This document shows positions 6,479 to 12,956 of a stretch of 12,956 nt of DNA, one piece after another. A program made the translations under genes and the position numbers. Numbering within the stretch: position 1 is the first letter of the stretch; each line of letters starts with the position of its first letter. The stretch is from an uncultured Clostridia bacterium (GTDB taxonomy: Bacteria > Bacillota > Clostridia > Lachnospirales > CAG-274). The DNA lies in assembly GCA_947589405.1 (NCBI GenBank), contig CANQBT010000053.1, positions 1-12,956 on the forward strand, given 5' to 3'. A model generated the notes under the pieces. It was not told where the DNA came from. It did no database searches and saw nothing but the letters and a program-made list of their open reading frames with translations.

Positions 6479-7762
6479 TCAAGCTTTCACTATATCGGGA
6501 TTTTCTTTTATTATATGTACAAATCTGCCGTCGGCGCCTTCTTCGTTAAAATCATCGTACAGCTTGCCATACATAAATATAAGCGTTTCAGCCTTATTGT
6601 ATGAAATAGCGCCTTCATTATAGGCTTCAAGAGTTTCCGCCATTTTTTCAAGCATTGAATCTGCATAATAAAGTATCTCTGCCCTTTTCTCAAAACCCTC
6701 AGGTATATCTATCGATGAAAAGGCAGCATTTCTCTTCTCTTCGTCATTTCTCAGCTTTTTGGCATATTCAACAGGATCTTTCAGAATGTCCGAAACATCT
6801 ATTTCAAGTCTTGTTATCTCAGGTATATTCTCCTGAGCGGCATCGGCAAGCCTAGTAATATAATTATCGAGAGCCACCTTCTGTGCGCCGTTAAGACTTT
6901 CCGTATTGAAATTGTCATTCACAAATTTATCTATACGATAATGATAGCTGCTTACAGCCTTTTCAAACAACGTTTCCAATTCCCTGTATTCCTGTTCCAA
7001 AACTGTAAATTGTTCCTTAATACTGTTAATATCAGAAGCATTTGTAACAGTTCTGTACAGCTCTATATATTCCATTTCATTATCTATATACCTTAGTGTT
7101 ATTTCCTTAAGCCCTTCTTCATTTCTGTCTGTAGGGATAAAGTCGTATATTATATCTCTGTAATCGCCTAATTCGGAGTAAATATCGTCAAAAATATTAT
7201 TTATCTCCTCTTCGTTTTCTCCTGCATATATATCCCCAAGCTTTGAAAGATAAAGCATGTCCGCATAATCCGTTATACATATGCATTTATATAAAAATTC
7301 ATATGCTCTGCCATAGGACATTGTTTCATTTGAAATATATACATCAGGCTGTGTTCTGAGCATAACAGTTCTGTTAACATGATCCCATTCCATATCGATA
7401 CCTGCTGCTGTAGCTACGGCTCTGAGGGGAATGAGCATATATCCGTCTATTATCTGAGCAGGCAGATCTAATGCCACAGCCGTATTGTTATCTATAGTCA
7501 GATGATTTTTATATGCTGATATTTCAATTGTTTTGGTTTCATTTACAAGCGTAGCTGTTTTTGTATCATTATTCCAGCTTATTTCATAACCGAGTTTTTC
7601 AAAAACTCCTCTTACGGGAATAAATGCTCTGCCGTCTGTAAGAAAAGGCTGAGAGCCGCTAAATTCAATGCTCTCACCATTTATGGCTACTGAAATATCG
7701 GCAGCCCATACATTTGTGCCTATAGTACAGAACAGCAGCATAAAAGCAATTATTTTTTTCAT
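6479..7762 (-). CDS. Secreted protein with copper-amine-oxidase N-terminal-like domain and helical C-terminus
   Basis: This is a 427-residue exported protein of unknown function. Residues 1-20 are a signal peptide (MKKIIAFMLLFCTIGTNVWA, cleaved before ADIS). Residues about 22-136 form a Cu_amine_oxidN1-type domain, recognised by two copies of the fold's hallmark: DGRAFIPVRGVFEKLGY (43-59) with SWNNDTKTATL, and DGYMLIPLRAVATAAGI (106-122) with WDHVNRTVML. This domain is common in secreted Clostridia proteins, where it is thought to be a wall- or ligand-binding module and does not imply amine oxidase activity. Residues about 140-427 are charged and probably mostly helical, with no motif I recognise. 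The ATG follows GGGGGAAG, part of a small CCC-GAAA-GGG hairpin. It lies 67 bases after the SGNH gene without an obvious terminator; a TATACT at 7804-7809 could be a weak separate promoter. Confidence 0.85.
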   Translation of the reverse strand: MKKIIAFMLLFCTIGTNVWAADISVAINGESIEFSGSQPFLTDGRAFIPVRGVFEKLGYEISWNNDTKTATLVNETKTIEISAYKNHLTIDNNTAVALDLPAQIIDGYMLIPLRAVATAAGIDMEWDHVNRTVMLRTQPDVYISNETMSYGRAYEFLYKCICITDYADMLYLSKLGDIYAGENEEEINNIFDDIYSELGDYRDIIYDFIPTDRNEEGLKEITLRYIDNEMEYIELYRTVTNASDINSIKEQFTVLEQEYRELETLFEKAVSSYHYRIDKFVNDNFNTESLNGAQKVALDNYITRLADAAQENIPEITRLEIDVSDILKDPVEYAKKLRNDEEKRNAAFSSIDIPEGFEKRAEILYYADSMLEKMAETLEAYNEGAISYNKAETLIFMYGKLYDDFNEEGADGRFVHIIKENPDIVKA

Positions 7763-7829
7763 ATCGCTTCCCCCTTTCGGGCTATATTTATATTTTCAAT
7801 TTAAGTATACACTAAATTCACTATAAAAT

Positions 7830-8873
7830 CTACATATTTTTAATAAACCAATCCACAAAATATTTGTCCGCTATTTCAACTCCGCTGTGATTAAGGTGGG
7901 CATCATCTCTGAAATTGTCATGGGTAAAAAGCTTTTCATTTCTGTTGACAATGTTGTAATCCAGATATTTAACATTATTTTCATCAGCAATTTTTTGTAT
8001 GCTGTCATGTATTTTATCATAATTTTTTATATAACCCATAGATACATTGGCTATGGGAGCGGTAACAAAAATAACATTAATATTGCTGCTTTTGCAAAGT
8101 GAAACTATCTTTTCAAGATATTTGACCTGTGTGGAATTGATTTCCCATTCCTTTCCGTCAAGGTCCTTGAACTGATTTGTCTTGTCAAATTCATTGGGAA
8201 GCATATGATAATCGCAAAATGTATAGCCCTTTGAACGGTATTTTTCAGTACCCTGCTGTCTTTGAGCAGCAGGCAGCGATACACCGTAATTATTCTCTAT
8301 TTTTTCTTTGAGCTTTGAATTTCTGTATGCAAAGTAATCCTTCTGATACCTGAAAATATTGATATTATACATTATCTTTTCACTCAGAGGAAAGACTTCC
8401 TTAATATATTCCTTTTCAAGCTCGGAATTTTTCATGACCTGAAAAAGATAACCTGCCTGAGTCAGCTCAAATTCATCGTCCATCATATCCCAATACACTT
8501 CAACAACGACGGTTTTGGGCTTCTGATAGTTAAGTATTTCCCTTAATGTATAATATGTGGAATCCATATGCTGCAAAGGCATTCCCATCTGATAGCTGTT
8601 TGTGCCTAAGCCCTTATCCACTATTTCCGGGTCAAATGTGCAGTAGGAATGAGAAGAGCCTATGAACACCATGTCAAGGCTGTTCTTTGGCTGAGCATAA
8701 AATTCGTTCCAGCGGCTTTCATTGTAATTATTTATTAAATTTTCAGTAGTTGCGGCAGCATATTTAACGCCTATATATTGGACGAGATAATAAAGGCATA
8801 GTGCAAAAAGCGCCAGCTTTATTATAAATATCAGCCATTTTTTAAAACTGGAAATAAATGAATTCTCCGCCAC
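7830..8873 (-). CDS. SGNH-fold (DltD/AlgJ-like) membrane-anchored acyltransferase partner
   Basis: This 347-residue protein has one N-terminal membrane anchor (about 12-35) and an extracytoplasmic SGNH-hydrolase-like domain. Block I is VFIGSSHSY (69-77), with S74 the likely nucleophile. The C-terminal catalytic block is DDAHLNHSG (323-331), with an Asp (D323 or D324) and H326 completing a likely triad. Proteins of this kind work with an MBOAT partner to move an acyl group, usually acetyl, onto an extracellular polymer; here the MBOAT gene is immediately upstream and overlaps it by 32 bp. The start is a GTG at 8873, preceded by GGGGGTG. No dltA or dltC is nearby, so D-alanylation of teichoic acid is less likely than polysaccharide or wall-polymer acetylation. 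The substrate cannot be told from sequence. Confidence 0.85.
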   Translation of the reverse strand: MAENSFISSFKKWLIFIIKLALFALCLYYLVQYIGVKYAAATTENLINNYNESRWNEFYAQPKNSLDMVFIGSSHSYCTFDPEIVDKGLGTNSYQMGMPLQHMDSTYYTLREILNYQKPKTVVVEVYWDMMDDEFELTQAGYLFQVMKNSELEKEYIKEVFPLSEKIMYNINIFRYQKDYFAYRNSKLKEKIENNYGVSLPAAQRQQGTEKYRSKGYTFCDYHMLPNEFDKTNQFKDLDGKEWEINSTQVKYLEKIVSLCKSSNINVIFVTAPIANVSMGYIKNYDKIHDSIQKIADENNVKYLDYNIVNRNEKLFTHDNFRDDAHLNHSGVEIADKYFVDWFIKNM

Positions 8874-10281
8874 CTGAGAACACCCCCGTACAAAGTATAA
8901 CCGCCATAAGAATATAATAATATATAAATCTTACAGGGAAAGGAAGCTTATCCATAAGGTCATGTATGTCCTTGTTGAAGCCTATCATATCCGAGAATAT
9001 CAGTATGAGTATTGAGCCTATAAGCAAAATTATTTCAAACATCTGCAAACCCAGTCCGTTTACAAGCACATACATATACTGTATATCTGTAATACTTTGA
9101 ATATCATTAAAGAGATTCCTGAAAATATATATACAATCGCCTATGGAATTTGCTCTGAATATTATCCACGCCAGTACAACAAGTATAAATGTTATAAGCA
9201 CCCTGAATATATCAAACACAAAAAATTTACACTCGGGCAAGATCTTATTCTTAATATCTCCTATTACCTGATAAATACCGTGTACGCCGCCCCAGAGCAC
9301 AAATGTCCAGTTGGCGCCGTGCCACAGACCGCTTACAATAAATGTTATCATTATATTTCTGTATTTTTTAAGCGTTGAGCAGCGACTGCCGCCAAGAGGT
9401 ATATATACATAATCTCTAAACCATGTGGAAAGAGATATATGCCATCTTCTCCAAAAATCTTTTATACTTTTGGCAAAATATGGTCTGTTAAAGTTATACA
9501 TAAGATCTATGCCAAGTATTTTGCCGCAGCCTCTGGCAATATCAGTATAGCCGCTGAAATCGCCGTATATCTGGAATGTAAAGAATATCGCAGCTATAAT
9601 ATAGGCTATTCCCGTATGGTCCGTAACATTGTTGAATACCGTATCTACAAGCACAGCTGCCCTGTCGGCGATCACAATCTTCTTGAAATATCCCATTATC
9701 ATAAGCTTTACGCCTATGGAAAGATTGTCAAGACTGAACTTCTTTTTAGTAAAAAGCTGTGATAAAAGCCTGTCTGCCCTTTCTATGGGACCGGCTACGA
9801 GCTGAGGGAAAAATGTAATAAAAAGCGTAAGCTTAAAATAATTTTTCTCAGGCTTAATGTCCTTTCTGTAGACATCTAATGTATATCCTGCTGCCTGGAA
9901 GGTATAGAAGGAAATACCCATTGGCAGTATTATATTGAAGTCATTAATGGGATAGGTCCAGCCAAAATGCTCATATATAAACATAAAGGTATGATTTATG
10001 AACATCATATATTTGAATATAAACAGCAGACCAAAGTTAATAATAAGGCTGAGTATAAGGAATAATTTGCTCTTATCTCTGTGCTTATCTATACAAAGAG
10101 CCAGTATGTAATTGGACAATGTTGAAAAAAATATGAGGAAAATAAGCTCCCATCTCCAGCACATATAGAATATACAGCTGGCAATAAGAAGCATTATCCA
10201 TCTAATTTTATGGGGTAATGTGTAATACAAAAAAACTACACAAATAAAAAATATTATAAAATCAAGAGAATTAAAAAGCAT
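8842..10281 (-). CDS. MBOAT-family membrane O-acyltransferase (AlgI/DltB-like)
   Basis: This 479-residue polytopic membrane protein is of the AlgI type and would carry acyl groups across the membrane to acylate a surface polymer. Family hallmarks are PMGISFYTFQAAGYTLDVYR (120-139), FFPQLVAGPIER (157-168), GDFSGYTDIARG (240-251), FNRPYFAKSIKDFWRRWHIS (264-283), and the active-site region SGLWHGANWTFVLWGGVHG (317-335). H321 is the probable catalytic His and H334 the second conserved His. About ten or more hydrophobic segments span the chain. The ATG has GAGGTG 6 bases upstream, and a near-consensus promoter precedes it. Its 3' end overlaps the SGNH gene by 32 bp, the normal pairing for this family. 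The acyl donor and the target polymer are unknown. Confidence 0.94.
   Translation of the reverse strand: MLFNSLDFIIFFICVVFLYYTLPHKIRWIMLLIASCIFYMCWRWELIFLIFFSTLSNYILALCIDKHRDKSKLFLILSLIINFGLLFIFKYMMFINHTFMFIYEHFGWTYPINDFNIILPMGISFYTFQAAGYTLDVYRKDIKPEKNYFKLTLFITFFPQLVAGPIERADRLLSQLFTKKKFSLDNLSIGVKLMIMGYFKKIVIADRAAVLVDTVFNNVTDHTGIAYIIAAIFFTFQIYGDFSGYTDIARGCGKILGIDLMYNFNRPYFAKSIKDFWRRWHISLSTWFRDYVYIPLGGSRCSTLKKYRNIMITFIVSGLWHGANWTFVLWGGVHGIYQVIGDIKNKILPECKFFVFDIFRVLITFILVVLAWIIFRANSIGDCIYIFRNLFNDIQSITDIQYMYVLVNGLGLQMFEIILLIGSILILIFSDMIGFNKDIHDLMDKLPFPVRFIYYYILMAVILCTGVFSGGGEFIYFQF
8881..8887 (-). promoter_or_regulatory. Ribosome binding site for the GTG-started SGNH gene
   Basis: GGGGGTG lies 7 bases before the GTG at 8873 and inside the MBOAT gene. 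The first downstream ATG, at 8838, is out of frame, which supports the GTG start. Confidence 0.75.
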
Positions 10282-10302
10282 TGTATCACCTCATATATGC
10301 TT

Positions 10303-10331
10303 ATTATATTAAATTTTGACTTCTATTTCAA
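10303..10331 (-). promoter_or_regulatory. Promoter of the MBOAT-SGNH envelope cluster
   Basis: -35 TTGAAA (10326-10331), a 17-bp spacer and a perfect -10 TATAAT (10303-10308). Predicted start is near 10296, leaving a short leader with the GAGGTG ribosome site before the ATG at 10281. Confidence 0.8.
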
Positions 10332-10340
10332 CTAAAAGTC

Positions 10341-10369
10341 TTGAAATAAGCTGTGTTTTAATATAAAAT
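10341..10369 (+). promoter_or_regulatory. Promoter of the DUF4321-maf operon
   Basis: -35 TTGAAA (10341-10346), a 17-bp spacer and -10 TAAAAT (10364-10369). Predicted start is near 10376, about 26 bases before the ATG at 10402. Its -35 box is 9 bp from the -35 of the divergent MBOAT promoter. Confidence 0.6.
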
Positions 10370-10401
10370 ATAAATAAGCTATATATTCAAAGGAGATAAT
10401 T

Positions 10402-10653
10402 ATGAAAAAATTTAATCTTGTATTTTTACTTGTGCTTATATCAGGTCTTATACTTGGCAGCTTTATAGGCACTCTTGCCGATAAGCTCCCCTATCTGTAC
10501 TGGCTAAATTATGGCAAAACAATAGGTCTTACTCAGCCCTTCGTGCTTGATCTTGGTTTTTTTACGCTTAATTTCGGATTTACGGTAAGCTTTACGATCG
10601 CAGGTATAATAGGCATGCTTATAGCAGGTATAATTTATAATAAGTGTTTTTAG
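10402..10653 (+). CDS. Small membrane protein, DUF4321-like
   Basis: This 83-residue integral membrane protein has two hydrophobic segments, about 6-25 and 54-80, the first containing GLILGSFIGTLAD. The sequence (GSFIGTLADKLPYLYWLNYG, LDLGFFTLNFGFT) matches what I recall of DUF4321 proteins, which often sit just upstream of maf in Clostridia; the function is unknown. AAAGGAGAT precedes the ATG with good spacing. The stop is 11 bases before the maf ATG, so the two are co-transcribed. Family assignment rests on recall and gene order. Confidence 0.8.
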   Translation: MKKFNLVFLLVLISGLILGSFIGTLADKLPYLYWLNYGKTIGLTQPFVLDLGFFTLNFGFTVSFTIAGIIGMLIAGIIYNKCF

Positions 10654-10657
10654 AGGT
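10652..10657 (+). promoter_or_regulatory. Ribosome binding site setting the maf start
   Basis: AGAGGT overlaps the last bases of the DUF4321 gene and lies 7 bases before the ATG at 10665. It decides against the upstream in-frame GTG at 10644. Confidence 0.7.
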
Positions 10658-10664
10658 ATATAAA

Positions 10665-11249
10665 ATGGATATTATTTTGGCATCGGGTTCCCCGAGAAGA
10701 TATGATTTATTAAAGCAGATAGGTCTTGATTTTAAAGTTATTACCAGCGAGGCAGACGAAAACTATGATGAAAAAATGCCGCCTGCCGATATAGTTATGG
10801 ACCTTTCTCTAAGAAAAGCAGAAACGGTTTTTCTCAATAATATGCCGAAGAATAATACAGTCGTAATAGGTTCGGATACTATAGTTATGCATAAGGGCAA
10901 AATACTTGGAAAGCCATCGGACAGAGCTGATGCGGTAAAAATGCTTAAAGAGCTTTCAGATGATGTTCACCACGTATATACAGGAGTTACAATGTACTAT
11001 TTTATAAATAACAAAATATTTATAGAAAACTTTGCCGACCGTGCCGATGTGTATTTCAGAAAGCTTTCAGATAAGGAAATAGAGAAATATGTTGACTGCG
11101 GAGAGCCTATGGATAAGGCAGGCGCTTATGGTATACAAGGAAAAGGCGCCATACTTGTCAAGAAAATAGAGGGTGATTTTTATACCATAGGTGGCTTGCC
11201 TGTTGTGCGCATATATGAGTCATTAATGAGAAACAACGCTATAGACTGA
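10665..11249 (+). CDS. maf: Maf nucleotide pyrophosphatase (dTTP/UTP type)
   Basis: Maf proteins hydrolyse non-canonical or excess nucleoside triphosphates (dTTP, UTP and modified forms) to the monophosphate, and overproduction can affect septum formation. The protein is 194 residues, full length. Family motifs are ASGSPRRYDLLKQIGL near the N-terminus, VVIGSDTIV with the catalytic Asp, GKPSDRADAVKMLKELS, HHVYTGVT, and EPMDKAGAYGIQGKGA near the C-terminus. I choose the ATG at 10665, because AGAGGT lies 7 bases upstream; a GTG at 10644 is in frame but overlaps the previous gene and has no ribosome site. It is second in the operon with the DUF4321 gene and ends before a hairpin shared with the convergent vanZ-like gene. 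Assignment to the dTTP/UTP branch is by overall resemblance. Confidence 0.95.
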   Translation: MDIILASGSPRRYDLLKQIGLDFKVITSEADENYDEKMPPADIVMDLSLRKAETVFLNNMPKNNTVVIGSDTIVMHKGKILGKPSDRADAVKMLKELSDDVHHVYTGVTMYYFINNKIFIENFADRADVYFRKLSDKEIEKYVDCGEPMDKAGAYGIQGKGAILVKKIEGDFYTIGGLPVVRIYESLMRNNAID

Positions 11250-11290
11250 CCATTATTATAATTACTGTAAACAATACATTGATTAATGTA

Positions 11291-11336
11291 AAAGCTGTCC
11301 CATTACGATCAAAAGAGATCTTAATGAGCCAGCTTT
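11291..11336. terminator. Probable bidirectional terminator between maf and the vanZ-like gene
   Basis: This is a 46-nt imperfect inverted repeat. AAAGCTG pairs with CAGCTTT (7 bp), CATTA with TAATG, and GATC with GATC, around an AAAAGA loop, with symmetric internal mismatches. It ends in T-rich sequence in both directions (CTTTATTT on plus, GCTTTTACATT on minus). It lies about 41 bases past the maf stop and could serve both convergent genes. Confidence 0.6.
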
Positions 11337-11374
11337 ATTTGGCTTTATATATAAATTGATGTTTAACACTTTTG

Positions 11375-11427
11375 TATCGGACCGCCGATAGGGTCAAATC
11401 CCGCTAAGCTAAGCAAGATCTTGACCC
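11375..11427. repeat. Two adjacent inverted repeats at the 3' end of the vanZ-like gene
   Basis: TATCGG-ACCG-CCGATA (11375-11390) is followed directly by GGGTCAA...TTGACCC (11391-11427). The second arm pair extends by ATC/GAT past one bulged base. The second repeat spans the vanZ-like stop codon and contains the direct repeat GCTAAGCTAAGC. Neither is followed by a T tract, so they are not ordinary terminators; they could protect an mRNA 3' end or bind a protein. Confidence 0.55.
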
Positions 11428-11855
11428 AACAGCCCCTTTATATTTATACACTTATACAATAAACATGTTATAACGATGGCGCAGCATATCCCTGCAAAAT
11501 CTATCCAAACATCTACAACAGAGCTGGAACGTCCATAAGGGAATAACTGTATCGTTTCATCTACAGCTGCTATCAGAAGCCCTAAAAAAGCTATGTTATG
11601 CCAATGTCTTTTTATATCAAGACCATAGAATACAAAGTCTGATGTAAGCAGAAAACCAAGTCCGGCAAATTCCGTAAAATGAGCAAGCTTTCTTATTATT
11701 GTTTCGCTTATATGAATATGAACAATGTTTTCTATGAAATCAACTATAGCTCCACTCAAGCCCGAAGACTCAACTGCGTCAAAGGATGAATTTATCCATA
11801 TGAATCCAATACATAGTATCGTAAACGCAAGAAATACATATTTTAAATATTTCAT
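11409..11855 (-). CDS. VanZ-like family membrane protein
   Basis: This 148-residue membrane protein has about four hydrophobic segments. The VanZ-family motifs are RKLAHFTEFAGLGFLL (55-70), DETIQLF (99-105) and GRSSSVVDVWIDFAG (108-122). The family is named after a teicoplanin-resistance protein of Enterococcus, but most members are chromosomal with no known function, and nothing here suggests a resistance cluster. The ATG at 11855 begins 6 bases after the stop of the SLH gene with no good ribosome site visible (only TAGGC at a distance), so translation may depend on coupling to that gene. The 3' end lies inside an inverted repeat. Confidence 0.88.
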   Translation of the reverse strand: MKYLKYVFLAFTILCIGFIWINSSFDAVESSGLSGAIVDFIENIVHIHISETIIRKLAHFTEFAGLGFLLTSDFVFYGLDIKRHWHNIAFLGLLIAAVDETIQLFPYGRSSSVVDVWIDFAGICCAIVITCLLYKCINIKGLLGQDLA

Positions 11856-11861
11856 ATTTTA

Positions 11862-12956
11862 TTAAAAGCCTAATATCGGTCCGAATATATCCTGAAGCTC
11901 GGTTATATCAGATAGATTATAATTTCTTGTGCATATATCCTGGAATTCGGTCTTTTCGTCCTCTGTTAATGCTTTATACATAGCTTTTGCTTCATTAGCT
12001 GCTGAAATTATATCATATGTATAATCATTATAGTAGCCATTCATTGCGTCAAGGATATAGCTTGTTAAATCTTTAAGGTCATCAGTTGAAACGCTTATAA
12101 GTACAACATTCTTTGTAGTAATTATAACTCTTTCAAGAGCTTCCTTCTGTCTGTCTGTAAGTACAATGCCGGAAGGAGCTTCGGTAGTCGTTTCGGTAGT
12201 TGTTTCTACAGTTGGAGAACTTCCGCCTGAACTGCTTCCGCCGCCTGATGATGAGCCGCCGCCACCACCGCCACCGCCGGAAGTGGTCTTTTTAGTAGTT
12301 GTTTCTGATGATTTTTCAGTAGTAGAAGCGGTAGTTGATTCGCTCTTGCTTTCTGAAACGGTAACAGTTTCGCTTTCCTTTACAAAATTGACTAAAGCCT
12401 TGCAGACCTCAGCTCTTGTTATATTTTCTTTTGCCCTGAATAAGCCTGCCTCTAATGGCATAATATTGTTATTTATAACATTATCCACATACTGTGCTGC
12501 CCATGGAGATACTGCGTCTAATATTTCGGGCTTGATCTCCTTGTTTTCAAGCTTTCCTGCAAGAGATATGACAACACATGCCTGTTCTCTTGTAAAATTG
12601 TTCTGTGGTCTGAATGTATTATCTTCAAAGCCATTTATATAGCCGTTGCTCTGAGCAATTCTTACGGCATTGTAGTACCATGCATCAGGATTGCTGTTGT
12701 CGGCAAAATCCTTGAGAGTACTGTCTGTCACCTCTTCATAGCCAAATACACTATTGAATACAGTTGTAAGCTCGGCTCTTGTAATAGGTGCATCAGGCTT
12801 GAATGTGCCATCGGGATAGCCCTTAAGATAACCTGCATCTGTCATTTTCTTAATAGCCTGACCTGAAGCGTCATCATAATTAACATCAGAAAAGGCAATA
12901 TCGGCAGCTGATACAGCTGAAGCGCCTAATACACAGCATACGGCAACAGCTGATAC
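11862..12956 (-). CDS. SLH-domain surface protein with Gly/Ser-Thr linker, 5' end outside window
   Basis: This is a cell-surface protein, with 364 residues visible; the frame stays open to the window edge, so an internal ATG at 12845 is not the start. The first visible residues (VSAVAVCCVLGASAVSA, then ADIAF) are the hydrophobic end and cleavage site of a signal peptide, so only a few codons are missing. Three S-layer homology domains follow, at about 18-70 (GYLKGYPDGTFKPDAPITRAE), 82-135 (GYINGFEDNTFRPQNNFTRE) and a degenerate one at 146-194 (FRAKENITRAEVCKALVNF). SLH triplets usually bind pyruvylated wall polysaccharide. Residues 195-262 are a Ser/Thr/Gly linker with eight Gly in a row (227-234). 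The last hundred or so residues form an unrecognised, probably helical domain. It is followed closely by the vanZ-like gene. Confidence 0.9.
   Translation of the reverse strand, partial: VSAVAVCCVLGASAVSAADIAFSDVNYDDASGQAIKKMTDAGYLKGYPDGTFKPDAPITRAELTTVFNSVFGYEEVTDSTLKDFADNSNPDAWYYNAVRIAQSNGYINGFEDNTFRPQNNFTREQACVVISLAGKLENKEIKPEILDAVSPWAAQYVDNVINNNIMPLEAGLFRAKENITRAEVCKALVNFVKESETVTVSESKSESTTASTTEKSSETTTKKTTSGGGGGGGGSSSGGGSSSGGSSPTVETTTETTTEAPSGIVLTDRQKEALERVIITTKNVVLISVSTDDLKDLTSYILDAMNGYYNDYTYDIISAANEAKAMYKALTEDEKTEFQDICTRNYNLSDITELQDIFGPILGF
12171..12374 (-). repeat. Low-complexity Ser/Thr/Gly linker-coding tract
   Basis: This stretch encodes TTT/SES/TTE-rich sequence on both sides of a Gly-Ser core, with eight Gly codons at 12255-12278. 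Mixed GGC and GGT codons argue for a selected flexible linker as well as slippage. Such tracts usually separate a wall-anchoring module from an exposed domain and are often glycosylated on Ser/Thr. Confidence 0.8.

Noticed and set aside
7830..10281. The MBOAT-SGNH pair as dltB-dltD for teichoic acid D-alanylation
   Set aside because: No dltA ligase or dltC carrier gene is adjacent, and the MBOAT resembles the AlgI branch. A general O-acyltransferase pair is the safer call.
10644..10664. Upstream GTG start for maf
   Set aside because: It overlaps the preceding gene, has no ribosome site, and would add seven residues before the conserved Maf N-terminus. The ATG at 10665 has AGAGGT at proper spacing.
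11375..11420. A possible tRNA-like T-arm (GGGTCAAATCCC)
   Set aside because: No matching acceptor, D or anticodon arms could be placed around it, and it overlaps the end of a coding gene.
11409..11855. vanZ as a glycopeptide-resistance gene
   Set aside because: Only family-level motifs are present, no other van gene is nearby, and VanZ-like proteins are widespread with unknown roles.
12166..12642. A plus-strand frame with Pro-, Val- and Ser-rich sequence
   Set aside because: It is the complement of the Gly/Ser/Thr linker and SLH region. The runs of Pro and Val are the expected shadow of Gly and Thr codons.
1..12956. Mobile elements, CRISPR arrays, defence systems
   Set aside because: No transposase, integrase, phage gene, regular spaced repeats or known defence protein was found on either strand.

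Overview
The window comes from an endospore-forming, moderately AT-rich member of the Clostridia (Bacillota). The evidence is the spoIIGA-sigE sporulation pair, strong AGGAGG-type ribosome binding sites, a T-box leader, an archaeal-type aspartyl-tRNA synthetase next to gatCAB, and an SLH-domain surface protein. A gut-type clostridial lineage is plausible, but I cannot name the genus. No mobile element, CRISPR array, tRNA or rRNA gene is visible.

Positions 1-4800 hold a minus-strand operon for tRNA-dependent amide synthesis: promoter, T-box leader, aspS (archaeal/non-discriminating type), gatC, gatA, gatB (cut by the window edge). The synthetase would make Asp-tRNA(Asn), and GatCAB would convert it to Asn-tRNA(Asn); GatCAB can also convert Glu-tRNA(Gln) to Gln-tRNA(Gln). 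The T-box specifier loop contains GAAC, in which a Glu codon (GAA) and an Asn codon (AAC) overlap. This matches the two-tRNA T-box described for the same kind of operon in Clostridium acetobutylicum. GatC carries an unusual N-terminal extension of about 60 residues.

Positions 4800-6460 hold spoIIGA-sigE (minus strand), the membrane protease and mother-cell sigma factor of early sporulation. sigE ends only 7 bp before the -35 box of the T-box promoter. The usual neighbour sigG is absent on the downstream side, and the gene upstream of spoIIGA is not ftsZ.

Positions 6479-10331 hold a minus-strand cell-envelope cluster: an AlgI/DltB-like MBOAT acyltransferase, an SGNH/DltD-AlgJ-like partner, and a secreted protein with a copper-amine-oxidase N-terminal-like domain and a long helical C-terminus. 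The cluster has a near-consensus promoter at one end and a strong terminator at the other.

Positions 10341-11249 (plus strand) hold a DUF4321-type small membrane protein and maf (nucleotide pyrophosphatase), transcribed divergently from the MBOAT gene. Positions 11250-11408 contain hairpins between convergent genes. Positions 11409-12956 hold a VanZ-like membrane protein and an SLH-anchored, Gly/Ser-linker surface protein whose start lies beyond the window.

Four gene starts were set by ribosome binding sites (sigE, aspS, maf, SGNH). The most notable signals are the dual-codon T-box, the extended GatC and the abutment of sigE with the T-box promoter. I found no convincing evidence for an entirely new multi-gene system.
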